A stretch of DNA of 64,000 nucleotides from Anaerosolibacter sp. (lineage in GTDB: Bacteria > Bacillota > Clostridia > Peptostreptococcales > Thermotaleaceae), in the NCBI RefSeq assembly GCF_029240175.1, contig NZ_JARBTM010000010.1, positions 1 to 64,000 of the forward strand, in the 5' to 3' direction. The position numbers and the translations under genes were made by a program. Positions 7,501 through 17,300 of this stretch are shown here, in pieces (position 1 is the first letter of the stretch; the number at the start of each line of letters is the position of its first letter). Below the pieces are notes generated by a model that saw only the letters and a list, made by a program, of their open reading frames with translations, ran no database searches and was not told the origin of the DNA.

Positions 7501-9436
7501 ACAAAGACCCCGTTTCAAAATCTATGTTCCTTTCTGCGACTTTTTCATCATCAAAGTACACTTCAATCGTAGCTTTCCCTCTACCTTCAATAATAATTTT
7601 TTCACCTTCTTTAGACTTATAGTGAGTTGCTCTATATATTTCAGTAGTGATACCGTTTTGCTTTTTCATTATTCTTAATATGAATTCTTCCTGCTTTGCT
7701 CGATTATAATTAATCCCTAGGGAAACGGCCTTCATTTGAAGTTCATTTTCTTCTGAAGGCTGTGTGGCTCCTTCAGGCCCTTTACTTACAATCAAATCGA
7801 CTACTTTGTTCTCTTCGGTCTCTGTGCCAGCCGCTAGACTTTGCTCAATCACCGTATCCTTCTCTATCTTTTCATCGGTTTTGTACTCAATCTTACCAAC
7901 AATCAGATTTGAAGTCTCAATGATCCTTTTTGCACTTTCAATTTTCTCGCCTACTAGATTGGGCATTAAAATAAGTTTTGTTTCAGGTCCTTGACTTACC
8001 AGAATATTTACACCGGAACCTTCTGGTGCATTTTTTCCTGCTTCAGGACTTTGACTAATGATTATTCCAATGGGCAGGCTATTGAACTCGTACTTTACAG
8101 TTCCCTCTTTAAGTTTGGCATTTTCTAATATAAAGCCAATCTCATCAATATTTTTATTAATCAGGTTAGGCACCTCTGTTAACTTTGCACCCTTACTAAC
8201 AATCAGTCGAATAGGATATCCCGACTTCACATTTTCTCCAGCTTTTGGGTCTTGAAACATCACTTGTCCTTCATCATATTCCGAACTATATTGCTCTTGA
8301 GGTTCTTCAACCGTTAGCCCTAAGTTCTCAAGGTTTTGCTTTGCTTCCTCGTAGGATTTTCCAATCACAGCAGGAACTTCCTTTTCTTGAGAGATAAATA
8401 TATCTTTAAAGAAGAAAATACTTCCAATGAAAACTAGTGCTAATACAAAGGCAGTCGCTACTGCTCCCCACACAATCAATCTATTACTTTTTATCTTTTC
8501 TGGTCTTGGTTTGGGATTTCCAAGCTTACCCTTTGGCATATCATTATCTTTTATTACAGGTATTACTTGAGTAGGACTATCATCATCCTCCTCAAACCTC
8601 ACAAAATCTCCTGTAGGCTGCTTTAAAGCTTGGTTAAGATCCTCAAGGATTTCTTTTGTGCTACCATAACGCTTTACCTGATCCTTTTGTATAGATTTCA
8701 TGATAATATCCTCTAGGGCTTTAGGAATGCCTTCATTTACCTTGGTAGGAGGCATCACATCCTCATGAATATGCTTAAGAGCAATTGATATTGGACTTTC
8801 TCCATCAAAAGGAAGCCGTCCTGTAGACATTTCATACATGACAATCCCTAAAGAATATATATCAGATTTTTCATCAGTATATCCCCCTCGTGCTTGCTCA
8901 GGAGAAAAATAGTGAACTGACCCTATGACATTTCCTGTATTCGTTACCGTTGAAGAAGTAACAGCTCTAGCTATACCAAAGTCCGTTACCTTTACGCGTC
9001 CATCGTCAGTAATCAAAATATTATGAGGTTTTATGTCTCTATGAACAATATGATTGCTATGAGCATGGTGTAGTGCTAAGGAAATTTGCTTCGCTATATT
9101 AATCGTCTCCTCGGGATTCAAGGGCCCATGCTCTTTAATAATTTGCTTAAGCGTCTTTCCTTTTACATATTCCATTACGATATAATAAATATCTTGATCA
9201 TCCATTCCTACATCGTATATATTCACGATGTTAGGATGCGATAAACTTGCAGCCGCCTGAGATTCTCGCTTGAATTTCGTAATAAATTCTTCATCACTGG
9301 TAAACTCAGGTCTCAGTATTTTTACTGCTACATATCTATTTAACAGCTGGCATTTCGCTTTATAGACTAATGCCATTCCTCCTCCGCCAATCTTCTCCAT
9401 GATCTCATATCGATTACCTAATATTCTACCTATCAT
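7493..9436 (-). CDS. prkC: PASTA-domain serine/threonine protein kinase PrkC (Stk)
   Basis: This 647-residue membrane kinase has a Hanks-type domain at about 8-270, with a glycine-rich loop IGGGGMA (16-22), Lys39, HRDIKPHN (Asp134) and DFG (152-154). A single transmembrane helix lies near 325-350. Outside the membrane are three PASTA repeats, starting around EVPAVIGKSYEEA, TEVPNLINKN and ILMPNLVGEK, and a C-terminal beta domain. Such kinases sense peptidoglycan fragments and control growth, division or spore germination. It follows its phosphatase prpC by 20 bases and overlaps rsgA, a conserved operon. Confidence 0.96.
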   Translation of the reverse strand: MIGRILGNRYEIMEKIGGGGMALVYKAKCQLLNRYVAVKILRPEFTSDEEFITKFKRESQAAASLSHPNIVNIYDVGMDDQDIYYIVMEYVKGKTLKQIIKEHGPLNPEETINIAKQISLALHHAHSNHIVHRDIKPHNILITDDGRVKVTDFGIARAVTSSTVTNTGNVIGSVHYFSPEQARGGYTDEKSDIYSLGIVMYEMSTGRLPFDGESPISIALKHIHEDVMPPTKVNEGIPKALEDIIMKSIQKDQVKRYGSTKEILEDLNQALKQPTGDFVRFEEDDDSPTQVIPVIKDNDMPKGKLGNPKPRPEKIKSNRLIVWGAVATAFVLALVFIGSIFFFKDIFISQEKEVPAVIGKSYEEAKQNLENLGLTVEEPQEQYSSEYDEGQVMFQDPKAGENVKSGYPIRLIVSKGAKLTEVPNLINKNIDEIGFILENAKLKEGTVKYEFNSLPIGIIISQSPEAGKNAPEGSGVNILVSQGPETKLILMPNLVGEKIESAKRIIETSNLIVGKIEYKTDEKIEKDTVIEQSLAAGTETEENKVVDLIVSKGPEGATQPSEENELQMKAVSLGINYNRAKQEEFILRIMKKQNGITTEIYRATHYKSKEGEKIIIEGRGKATIEVYFDDEKVAERNIDFETGSLYE

Positions 9437-9456
9437 TTTCTCACCTCCATTCCTAT

Positions 9457-10191
9457 CTATTGATTGTTTTTAATTCCGATTATAGTAATGTTATCATATC
9501 CGCCTCTCTCATTCGCCAAATCTACTAGATGTTCACACCCGGACTGCATACTATTAGAATTTGTGAGACATTCCTTGATTTCCATCTGTTCTACTAAGTT
9601 TGATAATCCATCGGAACATAGTACTATAATATCTTCGGCCAATAATTCTATTGTATATATATCTATTTGAATATTCTCTTCTGTGCCAAGGGCCCTCGTA
9701 ATGATATTCTTTTGGGGATGCGTCTTGGCTTCTTTTTCCGTAATGGTTCCATTTCTTAATAACTCAGCCACCAAAGAGTGATCCTGGGTTATTTGTTTGA
9801 TTTCATTATTTCTTATGAGATAAGCTCGACTATCGCCAATGTGACCAATAAATAATTTTGATTGTATAAACGCCATGGTAAGGGTAGTGCCCATTCCTTG
9901 GTATTTCTCTTCTTCCATGGATTTATTAAATATTTTTGTATTGGCATCTACAATTGCCTCTTCTATAATCCTTGAAACAGCTTCATCATATTCCCCATTT
10001 TTTTTGGAAATATGCTCCTCAATATATTTTTTAACCGAGTCAATTGCAATGCTGCTAGCTACTTCTCCAGCTTTATGTCCACCCATACCATCTGCTACAA
10101 TAAACAAATTCATTTTATCTTCTGATACGAAATAAGAATCTTGATTAATATCTCGAATCAAACCTGTATGTGAAATTGCCCCTATATCCAT
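9457..10191 (-). CDS. prpC: PP2C-family serine/threonine phosphatase (PrpC/Stp)
   Basis: This 244-residue PPM/PP2C phosphatase has the metal-coordinating motifs NQDSY (Asp18), ADGMGGHKAGE (Asp34), GHIGDSRAYL, CSDGLSN and YDNIT. It removes phosphate from targets of the adjacent kinase PrkC and from PrkC itself. It precedes prkC by 20 bases. An extended -10 promoter lies about 60 bases upstream, so it may start its own transcript within the larger ylo cluster. Confidence 0.96.
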   Translation of the reverse strand: MDIGAISHTGLIRDINQDSYFVSEDKMNLFIVADGMGGHKAGEVASSIAIDSVKKYIEEHISKKNGEYDEAVSRIIEEAIVDANTKIFNKSMEEEKYQGMGTTLTMAFIQSKLFIGHIGDSRAYLIRNNEIKQITQDHSLVAELLRNGTITEKEAKTHPQKNIITRALGTEENIQIDIYTIELLAEDIIVLCSDGLSNLVEQMEIKECLTNSNSMQSGCEHLVDLANERGGYDNITIIGIKNNQ

Positions 10192-10246
10192 TCAAACACC
10201 TCACAAATCTACATGCTTAGTAATATTATTTTTATATCCAACCCAT

Positions 10247-10255
10247 ATTATACCA
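10247..10255 (-). promoter_or_regulatory. candidate extended -10 promoter for prpC-prkC
   Basis: TGGTATAAT reads on the minus strand at 10255-10247, in the gap between rsmB and prpC. There is no good -35 box at the expected distance. Confidence 0.35.
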
Positions 10256-10277
10256 TAAGTTCCCCCCTAGGGAATAG

Positions 10278-11615
10278 TCATGGTCTTATCTGTTTTTGCA
10301 GCTTACAAATAAAAAAACCATCAACATCATCTACATGGGGGTACAGCTGTAAATATTTCTCCGTTTGTCTAATTGCTTTTGGAAGCAGTGGATTGATATC
10401 CACCATGATAAAGCCCTTATTTTTTGAAAGAAAACGTTGAATCACACCAATGTTTTCTTCACGGGTAATAGTGCATGTGCTGTAAACTAAATAACCATTA
10501 TCTGTAACATATTTACTAGCATTTTCTAATATTTCTAATTGTAAGTCCACAATTTTCAGCAAATCATCAGGATTTTTATTATATTTTATTTCTGGTTTTC
10601 TTCTAATAATTCCTAACCCTGAGCAAGGGGCATCTACCAAGACTCTATTGGCTTTACCTATCATCGTCTGATCGATATCCTTCGCATTATAGCATTGGGT
10701 CTTTATGATTGTAATTCCCAATCGCTTTGCCGTTCGATCAATAAGCTTCAACTTATGGTCATGAATATCCCTTGCAATAATCATTCCCTCATTCTTCATA
10801 AGCTGTGCCATATGAGTTGTCTTCCCTCCAGGTGCAGCACATACATCAATAACAGTGTCATGGGGCTTCGGGTCTAAAACATGAGCCACCAGCATAGAAC
10901 TCTCATCTTGTATTTGAAAATATCCTTTTTGAAATGATTCTACCTCTTCCAAGCTGTACATATTTTCAAACCTGATTGCCTCCTCCACATATTTTCCATC
11001 AGTTACCTCAATATTATTTTTCTTTAAATGGTCTATCAATTCATTTTTATTAATTTTTAAAGTGTTTACTCTGGCTGTTAAAGCAGGCTTTGCATTATTC
11101 CCCTTTAATAGCTTTTCAGTAAAGGCTAGCCCAAATTCATCTAGCCATTTTTCGACTAGCCATTGAGGGTGAGAGTATGTAATAGATAGGAATACAGCAG
11201 GATTCTCTTGATGGGTCGGAACTTTTAAATTATCTCTGTTCCTTAAATAGTTTCTTAATAGTCCATTAACAAAACCAGCTGCTCTCATTTGTACTTTTTT
11301 TGTGAGATTTACACTCTCGTTTACAGCTGCTGAAGATGGCACTTTGTCAAGATAAATTATTTGGTAAAGTCCCAATCGAAGAATGTTCATTACAGCTGGA
11401 TGTATTTTATCAATTTTGGTTTTTGAAAGTTGTCCAGTAATATAATCTAGATAAATTTTATTCTCAATGACACCATATACCAGTTCTGTAATAAATCTCT
11501 GATCTCGGCCATCAAGCTCCTTCCCTCTAAGATGCTTATTCAATGCAATATTTGAATAGGCATTATTCCTGTCTATATCTATTAAAACATCTAAAGCAAT
11601 CTTCCTTGCGTTCAT
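10278..11615 (-). CDS. rsmB: 16S rRNA (cytosine-967-C5)-methyltransferase
   Basis: The 445-residue protein has an N-terminal NusB-like helical domain (to about 140) and a C-terminal SAM methyltransferase domain. SAM binding is at DVCAAPGGKTTH, and two active cysteines lie in DAPCSGLG and STCTI. It makes m5C967 in the small-subunit rRNA. I place the start at ATG 11615 (MNARKIALDVL), where homology should begin. An in-frame GTG at 11654 would start inside an intergenic hairpin. It follows yugP and precedes prpC, whereas bacilli have fmt-rsmB directly adjacent. Confidence 0.93.
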   Translation of the reverse strand: MNARKIALDVLIDIDRNNAYSNIALNKHLRGKELDGRDQRFITELVYGVIENKIYLDYITGQLSKTKIDKIHPAVMNILRLGLYQIIYLDKVPSSAAVNESVNLTKKVQMRAAGFVNGLLRNYLRNRDNLKVPTHQENPAVFLSITYSHPQWLVEKWLDEFGLAFTEKLLKGNNAKPALTARVNTLKINKNELIDHLKKNNIEVTDGKYVEEAIRFENMYSLEEVESFQKGYFQIQDESSMLVAHVLDPKPHDTVIDVCAAPGGKTTHMAQLMKNEGMIIARDIHDHKLKLIDRTAKRLGITIIKTQCYNAKDIDQTMIGKANRVLVDAPCSGLGIIRRKPEIKYNKNPDDLLKIVDLQLEILENASKYVTDNGYLVYSTCTITREENIGVIQRFLSKNKGFIMVDINPLLPKAIRQTEKYLQLYPHVDDVDGFFICKLQKQIRP

Positions 11616-11647
11616 TCTGTCACAAGCTCCCTTCCTTACATATAACG

Positions 11648-11669
11648 AATGCACCCAATAGGGTGCATT
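11648..11669. other. perfect 9-bp intergenic hairpin between yugP and rsmB
   Basis: AATGCACCC and GGGTGCATT are exact complements around a 4-base loop, one base past the yugP stop codon. No T-run follows on either strand, so this is not a standard terminator. It could stabilise or process the mRNA. Confidence 0.5.
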
Positions 11670-11670
11670 T

Positions 11671-12360
11671 CTAATCTCTTCTACCTCTTAGAAGAACAAG
11701 TCGAATCAGTTGTGCTACAGATACAGCCATGGCAGCTACATAGGTTAATGCAGCAGCATTTAATACGCTTCTTGCTGGACTGACCTCATTGGCAGTTATA
11801 AATCCATTTATTTCAAGCTGTTCCAAAGCTCTGCTGCTTGCGTTAAATTCTACTGGCAATGTTATAATTTGAAATATTACAGCTGCTGCGTATAAGACGA
11901 TTCCAACATCAATTAAAGCAAGCATCTGTAATGCAAACCCAGCAAACACGAGGAACCATACTGCCTGTGCGCCAAAACTGGCAATTGGTGCAAGTGTATT
12001 TCTCAAATTTAAGGGAACGTAACCTACGCCATGCTGAATAGCATGACCAGCCTCATGGGCTGCTACACTAATGGATGCAATGGAATTCCCATTATATACT
12101 TGTGGTGAAAGCCTTAATACATGAGACCTAGGATCATAGTGGTCTGATAAGTAGCCTCCAACAGTTTCAATACGAACATCCCTTAATCCATTACGGTCTA
12201 AAATATCTCTTGCAACCTGCGCACCTGTATAACCCCTTGTATTCGGCACCTTTAAATATTTATTAAACGTTCCTTTTACTCGGGTTTGTGCAATCAGTGT
12301 AAAAATAATTGCAGGAATTACCAACAAATAACCTATGTTATAATTGAACATATTCTTCAT
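11671..12360 (-). CDS. yugP: YugP-type zinc-dependent membrane neutral metallopeptidase
   Basis: This 229-residue protein has an N-terminal hydrophobic segment, the zinc motif HEAGHAIQH near residue 101, and two or three further membrane segments in its C-terminal half. The preceding LSPQVYNGNSIASISVAA stretch and the SSRALEQLE segment are typical of the YugP (peptidase family with HEXXH) group. It is probably an integral-membrane peptidase, but its substrate is unknown. ATG at 12360 overlaps the stop codon of the DUF116 gene (ATGA), so the two are translationally coupled. Confidence 0.88.
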   Translation of the reverse strand: MKNMFNYNIGYLLVIPAIIFTLIAQTRVKGTFNKYLKVPNTRGYTGAQVARDILDRNGLRDVRIETVGGYLSDHYDPRSHVLRLSPQVYNGNSIASISVAAHEAGHAIQHGVGYVPLNLRNTLAPIASFGAQAVWFLVFAGFALQMLALIDVGIVLYAAAVIFQIITLPVEFNASSRALEQLEINGFITANEVSPARSVLNAAALTYVAAMAVSVAQLIRLVLLRGRRD

Positions 12361-13127
12361 TCCCCCTCGCCTATAAAATATTTTATCGTTTCCTCGATTT
12401 TATCGACCTTAACCCTAGTATTAACACACGGCCCTTCCGGTCTATCATTCAATAATCCTATGACTGGAATATTTTTTATGTCTAAGATACCGCTGCTTAA
12501 ATCTCGTTCACAGGCTACTGCAATAATGGCTTTCGGTTTCTGCTCCACAATAATTTTTCTAGCAAGGGTGCCCCCTGTAGCCACAAAGATATTTACACCA
12601 TACTTATCCCTGAGTCCAATTAAAAAATCTATATCGCAGGCACCGCATCTTCTACAGTTATATATATCGTTGGTAATCTTATGTTTACAATGAGATTTTT
12701 GAAGACAGTGTGGTAAAAGTATCAAAATCTCCTCTGGCTTCACCCGGATTTCTCGTGATAAAATTAGTCGATTATTAATCTCTGAAAAGATCTTCTGTAC
12801 ATTATCTCTATCTAACCCAAATAATTGCGTAATATAGAGCATCCTTGGATACAAAACACCTATAGAATGCTTCACTAGTTCTATTCCGAGTCTGTTTAAT
12901 TGTCGATCATTTAAAAGCATAAGTACGTATATCCCATTTAACAGAACAAAAAGACTAGCGATGGACGTCCCTATCAATATTATTTTCAATACAAGTTTAT
13001 AAAATACGATACTGCTGGTACTGGCCAGATAGAAAGACAACAAAGCAATACCTAAAAGCATTACAACGAGTATCGAAATAATCATAATAAATGATGTATT
13101 TTTCTGTTTATGATTATTGATTAACAT
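12357..13127 (-). CDS. DUF116 domain-containing membrane protein
   Basis: The 256-residue protein has two N-terminal hydrophobic segments (about 10-35 and 45-70). A soluble domain follows with cysteines in LLPHCLQKSHCKHKI, CRRCGACD and VACERDLSSG. Such clustered cysteines suggest metal or Fe-S binding. This matches the DUF116 family, whose function is unknown. ATG at 13127 (spaced after AGGTGA) is preferred to GTG at 13136. It overlaps the fmt stop region on one side and yugP (4-base overlap) on the other, inside the def-fmt-rsmB operon. Confidence 0.85.
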   Translation of the reverse strand: MLINNHKQKNTSFIMIISILVVMLLGIALLSFYLASTSSIVFYKLVLKIILIGTSIASLFVLLNGIYVLMLLNDRQLNRLGIELVKHSIGVLYPRMLYITQLFGLDRDNVQKIFSEINNRLILSREIRVKPEEILILLPHCLQKSHCKHKITNDIYNCRRCGACDIDFLIGLRDKYGVNIFVATGGTLARKIIVEQKPKAIIAVACERDLSSGILDIKNIPVIGLLNDRPEGPCVNTRVKVDKIEETIKYFIGEGE

Positions 13128-13128
13128 T

Positions 13129-14058
13129 CTATTCACCTAATACTATATTTTTATTCATTGTATGCCCTCTGAGATATTCGGCTATACCCATGCGTTTACT
13201 GTTCGGAAACTGAACCTCCTGAATCTTCAAAAGCTGGTTTCCTGTACATACTAGAATTCCTGATTCATCAATTTCTATAATTTTGCCTGGCTCGCTGTTA
13301 CATTCTTTATCAACAACCACAGCGCTCCAAATCTTAAAAATTTCACCACTATATGTAGTATGAGCTGTAGGCCAAGGATTTACACCTCGGATCAAGTTAT
13401 AAATATCATGTGCAGGTTTTGACCAATTAATTCTTCCTAACCCTTTATCCATCAAAGGAGCATAAGAACTTTTTTCATGACATTGTTTTTCCCTAGGTGC
13501 TTTTCCTAAATCAATAAGTTCCAATGTCTGTCCTAAAAGCAGAGCACCTTCCTTAGCCATCTCGTCATGAAGTTCTCCAGCATTCATATTATGAATATTA
13601 ATTTCTTTCTTTATTATCATATCTCCTGTATCTAATCCCTCATCCATATACATGGTTGTAATACCGGTTACAGCCTCACCATTAATGATTGCCCAGTTGA
13701 TAGGAGCCGCGCCTCTATACTGTGGAAGCAGTGAAGCATGTACATTGATACAGCCAAAAACGGGAATGTCTAAAATCGCTTTAGGCAATATCTGACCAAA
13801 AGCTACCACGACAATACAATCAGGGGCATAAGCCTTTATAATATCAACAAAATTTGAATCTTTTATTTTTTCAGGTTGATAAATTGGTAGATCATATTGA
13901 AGTGCCTTTTCTTTTACAGGCGGTGGTGTTAGCTTCTTTCCTCTACCCTTTGGTCGATCAGGCTGGGTTATTACAGCCTGTACAATATGCTCGCGTCGTA
14001 TAATTTCTTCTAGACAGGGAACTGCAAAATCTGGTGTTCCCATAAAGATAATTTTCAT
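13129..14058 (-). CDS. fmt: methionyl-tRNA formyltransferase
   Basis: The 309-residue enzyme has the formyltransferase core with GTPDFAVP near the start, the folate/catalytic segment NVHASLLPQYRGAAPINWA, and MDEGLDTGD. A C-terminal tRNA-binding beta barrel follows. It formylates Met-tRNAi for translation initiation. It sits 9 bases after def, the deformylase that reverses the modification on proteins. This pair is conserved downstream of priA. Confidence 0.97.
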   Translation of the reverse strand: MKIIFMGTPDFAVPCLEEIIRREHIVQAVITQPDRPKGRGKKLTPPPVKEKALQYDLPIYQPEKIKDSNFVDIIKAYAPDCIVVVAFGQILPKAILDIPVFGCINVHASLLPQYRGAAPINWAIINGEAVTGITTMYMDEGLDTGDMIIKKEINIHNMNAGELHDEMAKEGALLLGQTLELIDLGKAPREKQCHEKSSYAPLMDKGLGRINWSKPAHDIYNLIRGVNPWPTAHTTYSGEIFKIWSAVVVDKECNSEPGKIIEIDESGILVCTGNQLLKIQEVQFPNSKRMGIAEYLRGHTMNKNIVLGE

Positions 14059-14067
14059 ACAAACCTC

Positions 14068-14508
14068 CTATTTTGTCACCTTATCAGTAAAAAGTATTCC
14101 ATCTAGGTGGTCGATTTCATGACATAAGGCTCTGGCTAGTAATTCTTCACCAATAATTTCTATGGTTTTCCCGCTGCGATTTAAGCCTCTCACAACCACA
14201 CGAGCAGGTCTCTTTACTTCACCTGTGATGCCGGGAATGCTTAGACAACCCTCTACATCAATTTGTTCTCCAGCGCTTTCAACTATTACCGGGTTAATTA
14301 ATTCAATAATACCCTCCCCAACGTCAATAACAATTATTCGCTTTAATACACCTACTTGTGGTGCAGCAAGACCAACACCATCGGCTTCATACATTGTATC
14401 AATCATATCATCTAACAAGGTGATAACTCTCTGATCTATCTTTTCGATTTCCCTTGATTTTTTCCTTAAGGTAGGATCCTCATCTTTCAAAATATTTCTA
14501 ATCGCCAT
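14068..14508 (-). CDS. def: peptide deformylase
   Basis: The 146-residue enzyme carries all three deformylase motifs: [18 protein letters not shown] (Cys metal ligand) and HEIDHLDG (two His ligands and catalytic Glu). It removes the formyl group from nascent proteins. It lies between priA and fmt with gaps of 14 and 9 bases, as in many Firmicutes. Confidence 0.97.
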   Translation of the reverse strand: MAIRNILKDEDPTLRKKSREIEKIDQRVITLLDDMIDTMYEADGVGLAAPQVGVLKRIIVIDVGEGIIELINPVIVESAGEQIDVEGCLSIPGITGEVKRPARVVVRGLNRSGKTIEIIGEELLARALCHEIDHLDGILFTDKVTK

Positions 14509-14522
14509 TTTCTTCCTCCTCG

Positions 14523-17003
14523 CTAAAGCATATTGAATGGATTTATATCTATATTGATATTGACATCATTTCCACTGTTTTTCTTCAATACATTTATTCT
14601 TACAGTATTTATTATACCCCTTATAACATTTTGGTCAATCATTTTGCTTTTAATAATAATCTGCCATCTATATTTTTGATTTATTCGTGCTAAAGCTGCA
14701 GGGCCAGGTCCAAAGATTATTTCCTCCGTTATATCGACATTCTTTAGCGCATATTTCAGCTCCGCTGCATATTCATTAGACAGTCCTATGACATCCGTCT
14801 CTTTTTCCCCTGTAATCATTATATTAATCAACTGTGAAAATGGAGGATAGTTAAAGGATTCTCTCACGGCAATTTCTTGATGATAAAATGAAACAAAGTC
14901 ATGATTTTGCGAAGCCTGAATTGCAAAATGCTCTGGTTCGTAGGTTTGAACGATAACCCGACCTAAACGTTCTCCTCTACCTGCCCTTCCAGCAACCTGG
15001 GTAATCAATTGAAATGTCCTTTCAGCGGCACGAAACTCTGGTAGGTTTAAGCTCATGTCTGCAGCAATTACACCAACCAAGGTTACATTCGGAAAATCTA
15101 AACCCTTGGCAATCATTTGAGTTCCTATAACGATGTCCACCTTACCTTGTCTTATTTCCCGTATGATTTTCTCCATTGAACCTTTACGCGACGTGGTATC
15201 CAGGTCTAGTCTTGAAATTTTAGCAGCGGGAAACAATTCTTGCGTCATTTTTTCAATTTTTTCTGTACCTGTCCCAAAGTACTTTATATACTTGCTATTA
15301 CATTTAGGACATAATTGGGGTGGGTTTTGTTTATAGCCACAATAATGGCAGGATAAAAAATGACTATTTTTATGATAGGTTAAGGATATTTCACAGTGAG
15401 GACATTTCACAACATAGCCGCAGCTTCTACAGGAAATAAACGTAGAATATCCTCTTCTATTTAAAAATAAAATTGTCTGTTCTCCCATTTCTAGGTTTTT
15501 ATGAATCTCTCTGTATAGACGTTCACTAAATACACTTTTATTCCCATTCTGTAATTCTGCCCTCATGTCGATGATATGAACATCTGGCAGCTTATTTTGA
15601 TTATACCGATTCTCCATACTTAGCATTCTGTATATTCCCTTTTCAGACTTATGATAGCTCTCGAGGGAAGGCGTAGCTGATCCTAATAGTAGTATGGCAT
15701 TACGTTGTTTACATCTGAACTCAGCTACTTCTACAGCATGATATTTGGGACTCTGTTCTGATTTATATGTATGTTCGTGTTCCTCGTCAACAATGATAAT
15801 TCCTAGATTGTCAAATGGTGCAAATACTGCCGATCTGGCACCGATGGCAATTTTTACTTCTCCCCTTTTGATGCGGTTCCATTCGTCATACCGTTCTCCT
15901 AATGAAAGCTTACTATGAAGCACTGCAATCTGATTCCCAAATCGGCTCCTAAACCGCTCAATCATCTGGGGGGTTAGAGAAATCTCCGGAACAAGTACAA
16001 TGGCCTCTCGGGATTGTTCAATCGCCTTTCTGATCAGCTGCATATAAACTTCTGTTTTCCCACTACCGGTTATACCATGTATCAAGAAAGGCTGATATTT
16101 GAAATTCATCATAGAAGGTATAACTTGCTGGATTACCTGATTCTGTTCATCCGTTAGCTCAATTTTTTTCTCTGCAACGATCTCTGTTTGTCCAAATGGA
16201 TCTCTCTTTTTTTCGATAACTTCAATTTTTACTAATCCTTTTTCTCTCAGAGAATCTATTAAGCTCCCATTAACACCTAGGTCTTTTCTTAACGCTGACC
16301 ATTTGGCAGGGCCATTTTCCATAAGATAATTAAGTATTTGCTTCTGCTTTATAGCATTCTTCTTAAGCTTTCCTAATGCTTCAATAATATTCAATCCTTC
16401 TGTAAGTCCAACAATCTTCTCTGTCAGGGTATTCACTTCATTTTTAAAATGATTTTCTAAAACAATCATACCTTTATCTACCAAGCTCTTCACTGTACTA
16501 GTCGGTTCAAAAGAAAGAATCTGCTTCAGGGATGATTCAGTAATATTTCTGTGAGTTCGTATCGCTTCAACCACAGCCTTCTGCTTATCTGACAACCTTA
16601 TATCCACTGTTTGTCCATTATTATAGCTATCATTCAGACGTATTTTTCTATCTAGCTTATAGGATAAGCCTGTAGGGATCATACACTGTACTGCATCAAT
16701 ATATGTACATAAATATTTCTCTCTCATCCACTTGCATAATTCAATAAGATTCTCTGAAATTAACTTTTCCTCATCAACGATGTCTTGTATGTATTTCACT
16801 TTAAAGGCAGGTATTTCTATATCTACGTTATCATCTACCACATACCCTTCAATGAGCTTGTTTCCTTTGCCAAAAGGAACCATCACCCTTGTGCCAATAG
16901 AAATTCGGTCCATCAAGTCATCAGGTATACCATAGGTATAGGTAGTATTCGTATGACTACTTTTATTATTGATTACAATTTCTACATATCTAGCGTTTTT
17001 CAT
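14523..17003 (-). CDS. priA: primosomal protein N' (replication restart helicase PriA)
   Basis: The 826-residue protein has an N-terminal DNA-binding domain, then helicase lobes with [11 protein letters not shown] near residue 310, DEEHEHTYK, and [10 protein letters not shown] zinc-binding insertion has eight cysteines ([24 protein letters not shown]), and QVAGRAGRG follows. PriA reloads the replisome at stalled forks. An extended -10 box (TGTTATAAT) lies about 40 bases upstream. The gene is separated from coaBC by 288 bases that hold an unusual GC-rich element. Confidence 0.96.
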   Translation of the reverse strand: MKNARYVEIVINNKSSHTNTTYTYGIPDDLMDRISIGTRVMVPFGKGNKLIEGYVVDDNVDIEIPAFKVKYIQDIVDEEKLISENLIELCKWMREKYLCTYIDAVQCMIPTGLSYKLDRKIRLNDSYNNGQTVDIRLSDKQKAVVEAIRTHRNITESSLKQILSFEPTSTVKSLVDKGMIVLENHFKNEVNTLTEKIVGLTEGLNIIEALGKLKKNAIKQKQILNYLMENGPAKWSALRKDLGVNGSLIDSLREKGLVKIEVIEKKRDPFGQTEIVAEKKIELTDEQNQVIQQVIPSMMNFKYQPFLIHGITGSGKTEVYMQLIRKAIEQSREAIVLVPEISLTPQMIERFRSRFGNQIAVLHSKLSLGERYDEWNRIKRGEVKIAIGARSAVFAPFDNLGIIIVDEEHEHTYKSEQSPKYHAVEVAEFRCKQRNAILLLGSATPSLESYHKSEKGIYRMLSMENRYNQNKLPDVHIIDMRAELQNGNKSVFSERLYREIHKNLEMGEQTILFLNRRGYSTFISCRSCGYVVKCPHCEISLTYHKNSHFLSCHYCGYKQNPPQLCPKCNSKYIKYFGTGTEKIEKMTQELFPAAKISRLDLDTTSRKGSMEKIIREIRQGKVDIVIGTQMIAKGLDFPNVTLVGVIAADMSLNLPEFRAAERTFQLITQVAGRAGRGERLGRVIVQTYEPEHFAIQASQNHDFVSFYHQEIAVRESFNYPPFSQLINIMITGEKETDVIGLSNEYAAELKYALKNVDITEEIIFGPGPAALARINQKYRWQIIIKSKMIDQNVIRGIINTVRINVLKKNSGNDVNINIDINPFNML

Positions 17004-17038
17004 GGATCTTCTCCCCCAACTGCCACTTGCTTAATGCT

Positions 17039-17047
17039 ATTATAACA
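17039..17047 (-). promoter_or_regulatory. candidate extended -10 promoter for priA-def-fmt
   Basis: TGTTATAAT reads on the minus strand at 17047-17039, giving a predicted start about 30 bases before the priA ATG. No clear -35 box is visible. Confidence 0.4.
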
Positions 17048-17087
17048 GAATCATGTCATCCAGCACCATAGAAAATGCATCTAACGA

Positions 17088-17190
17088 TGCCTTCGCTAGG
17101 GGAACCTAGTTCCCCTTCGACGGCTGCAAAGCAGCCTGAGCACCCCTCTGACTACGGCAGGGGAATACTTCCCCTGCACCCCTGTTTTTT
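17088..17190. repeat. GC-rich triple-hairpin intergenic element
   Basis: This roughly 100-base island is far more GC-rich than its surroundings. It holds three perfect hairpins: AGGGGAAC/GTTCCCCT (17098-17116), GGCTGC/GCAGCC (17122-17136) and GCAGGGGAA/TTCCCCTGC (17157-17177). GCACCCCT occurs twice (17140 and 17177), and six T follow at 17185-17190. CAGGGG at 17158 can instead pair with CCCCTG at 17179-17184, immediately before the T-run, so two mutually exclusive folds exist on the plus strand. It may be a copy of a dispersed palindromic repeat or a structured RNA. No ORF of note is present. Confidence 0.6.
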
Positions 17191-17271
17191 ATTGTAAAAT
17201 ATTTCAACATACTTATACTGCTTGTTCTTACTATGGTTGATACGAATCGAAATCTATACTTTCTTACTCAA

Positions 17272-17300
17272 TAAAAAAGGAGTAGATGTCCCTACTCCTT
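17272..17300 (-). terminator. intrinsic terminator of coaBC
   Basis: On the minus strand AAGGAGTAG and CTACTCCTT form a 9-bp stem followed by TTTTTAT. The stem contains the coaBC stop codon. Confidence 0.85.

Noticed and set aside
11616-11654. Extended N-terminus of rsmB starting at GTG 11654
   Set aside because: That start lies inside the intergenic hairpin and adds residues unrelated to the family. ATG at 11615 is more natural.
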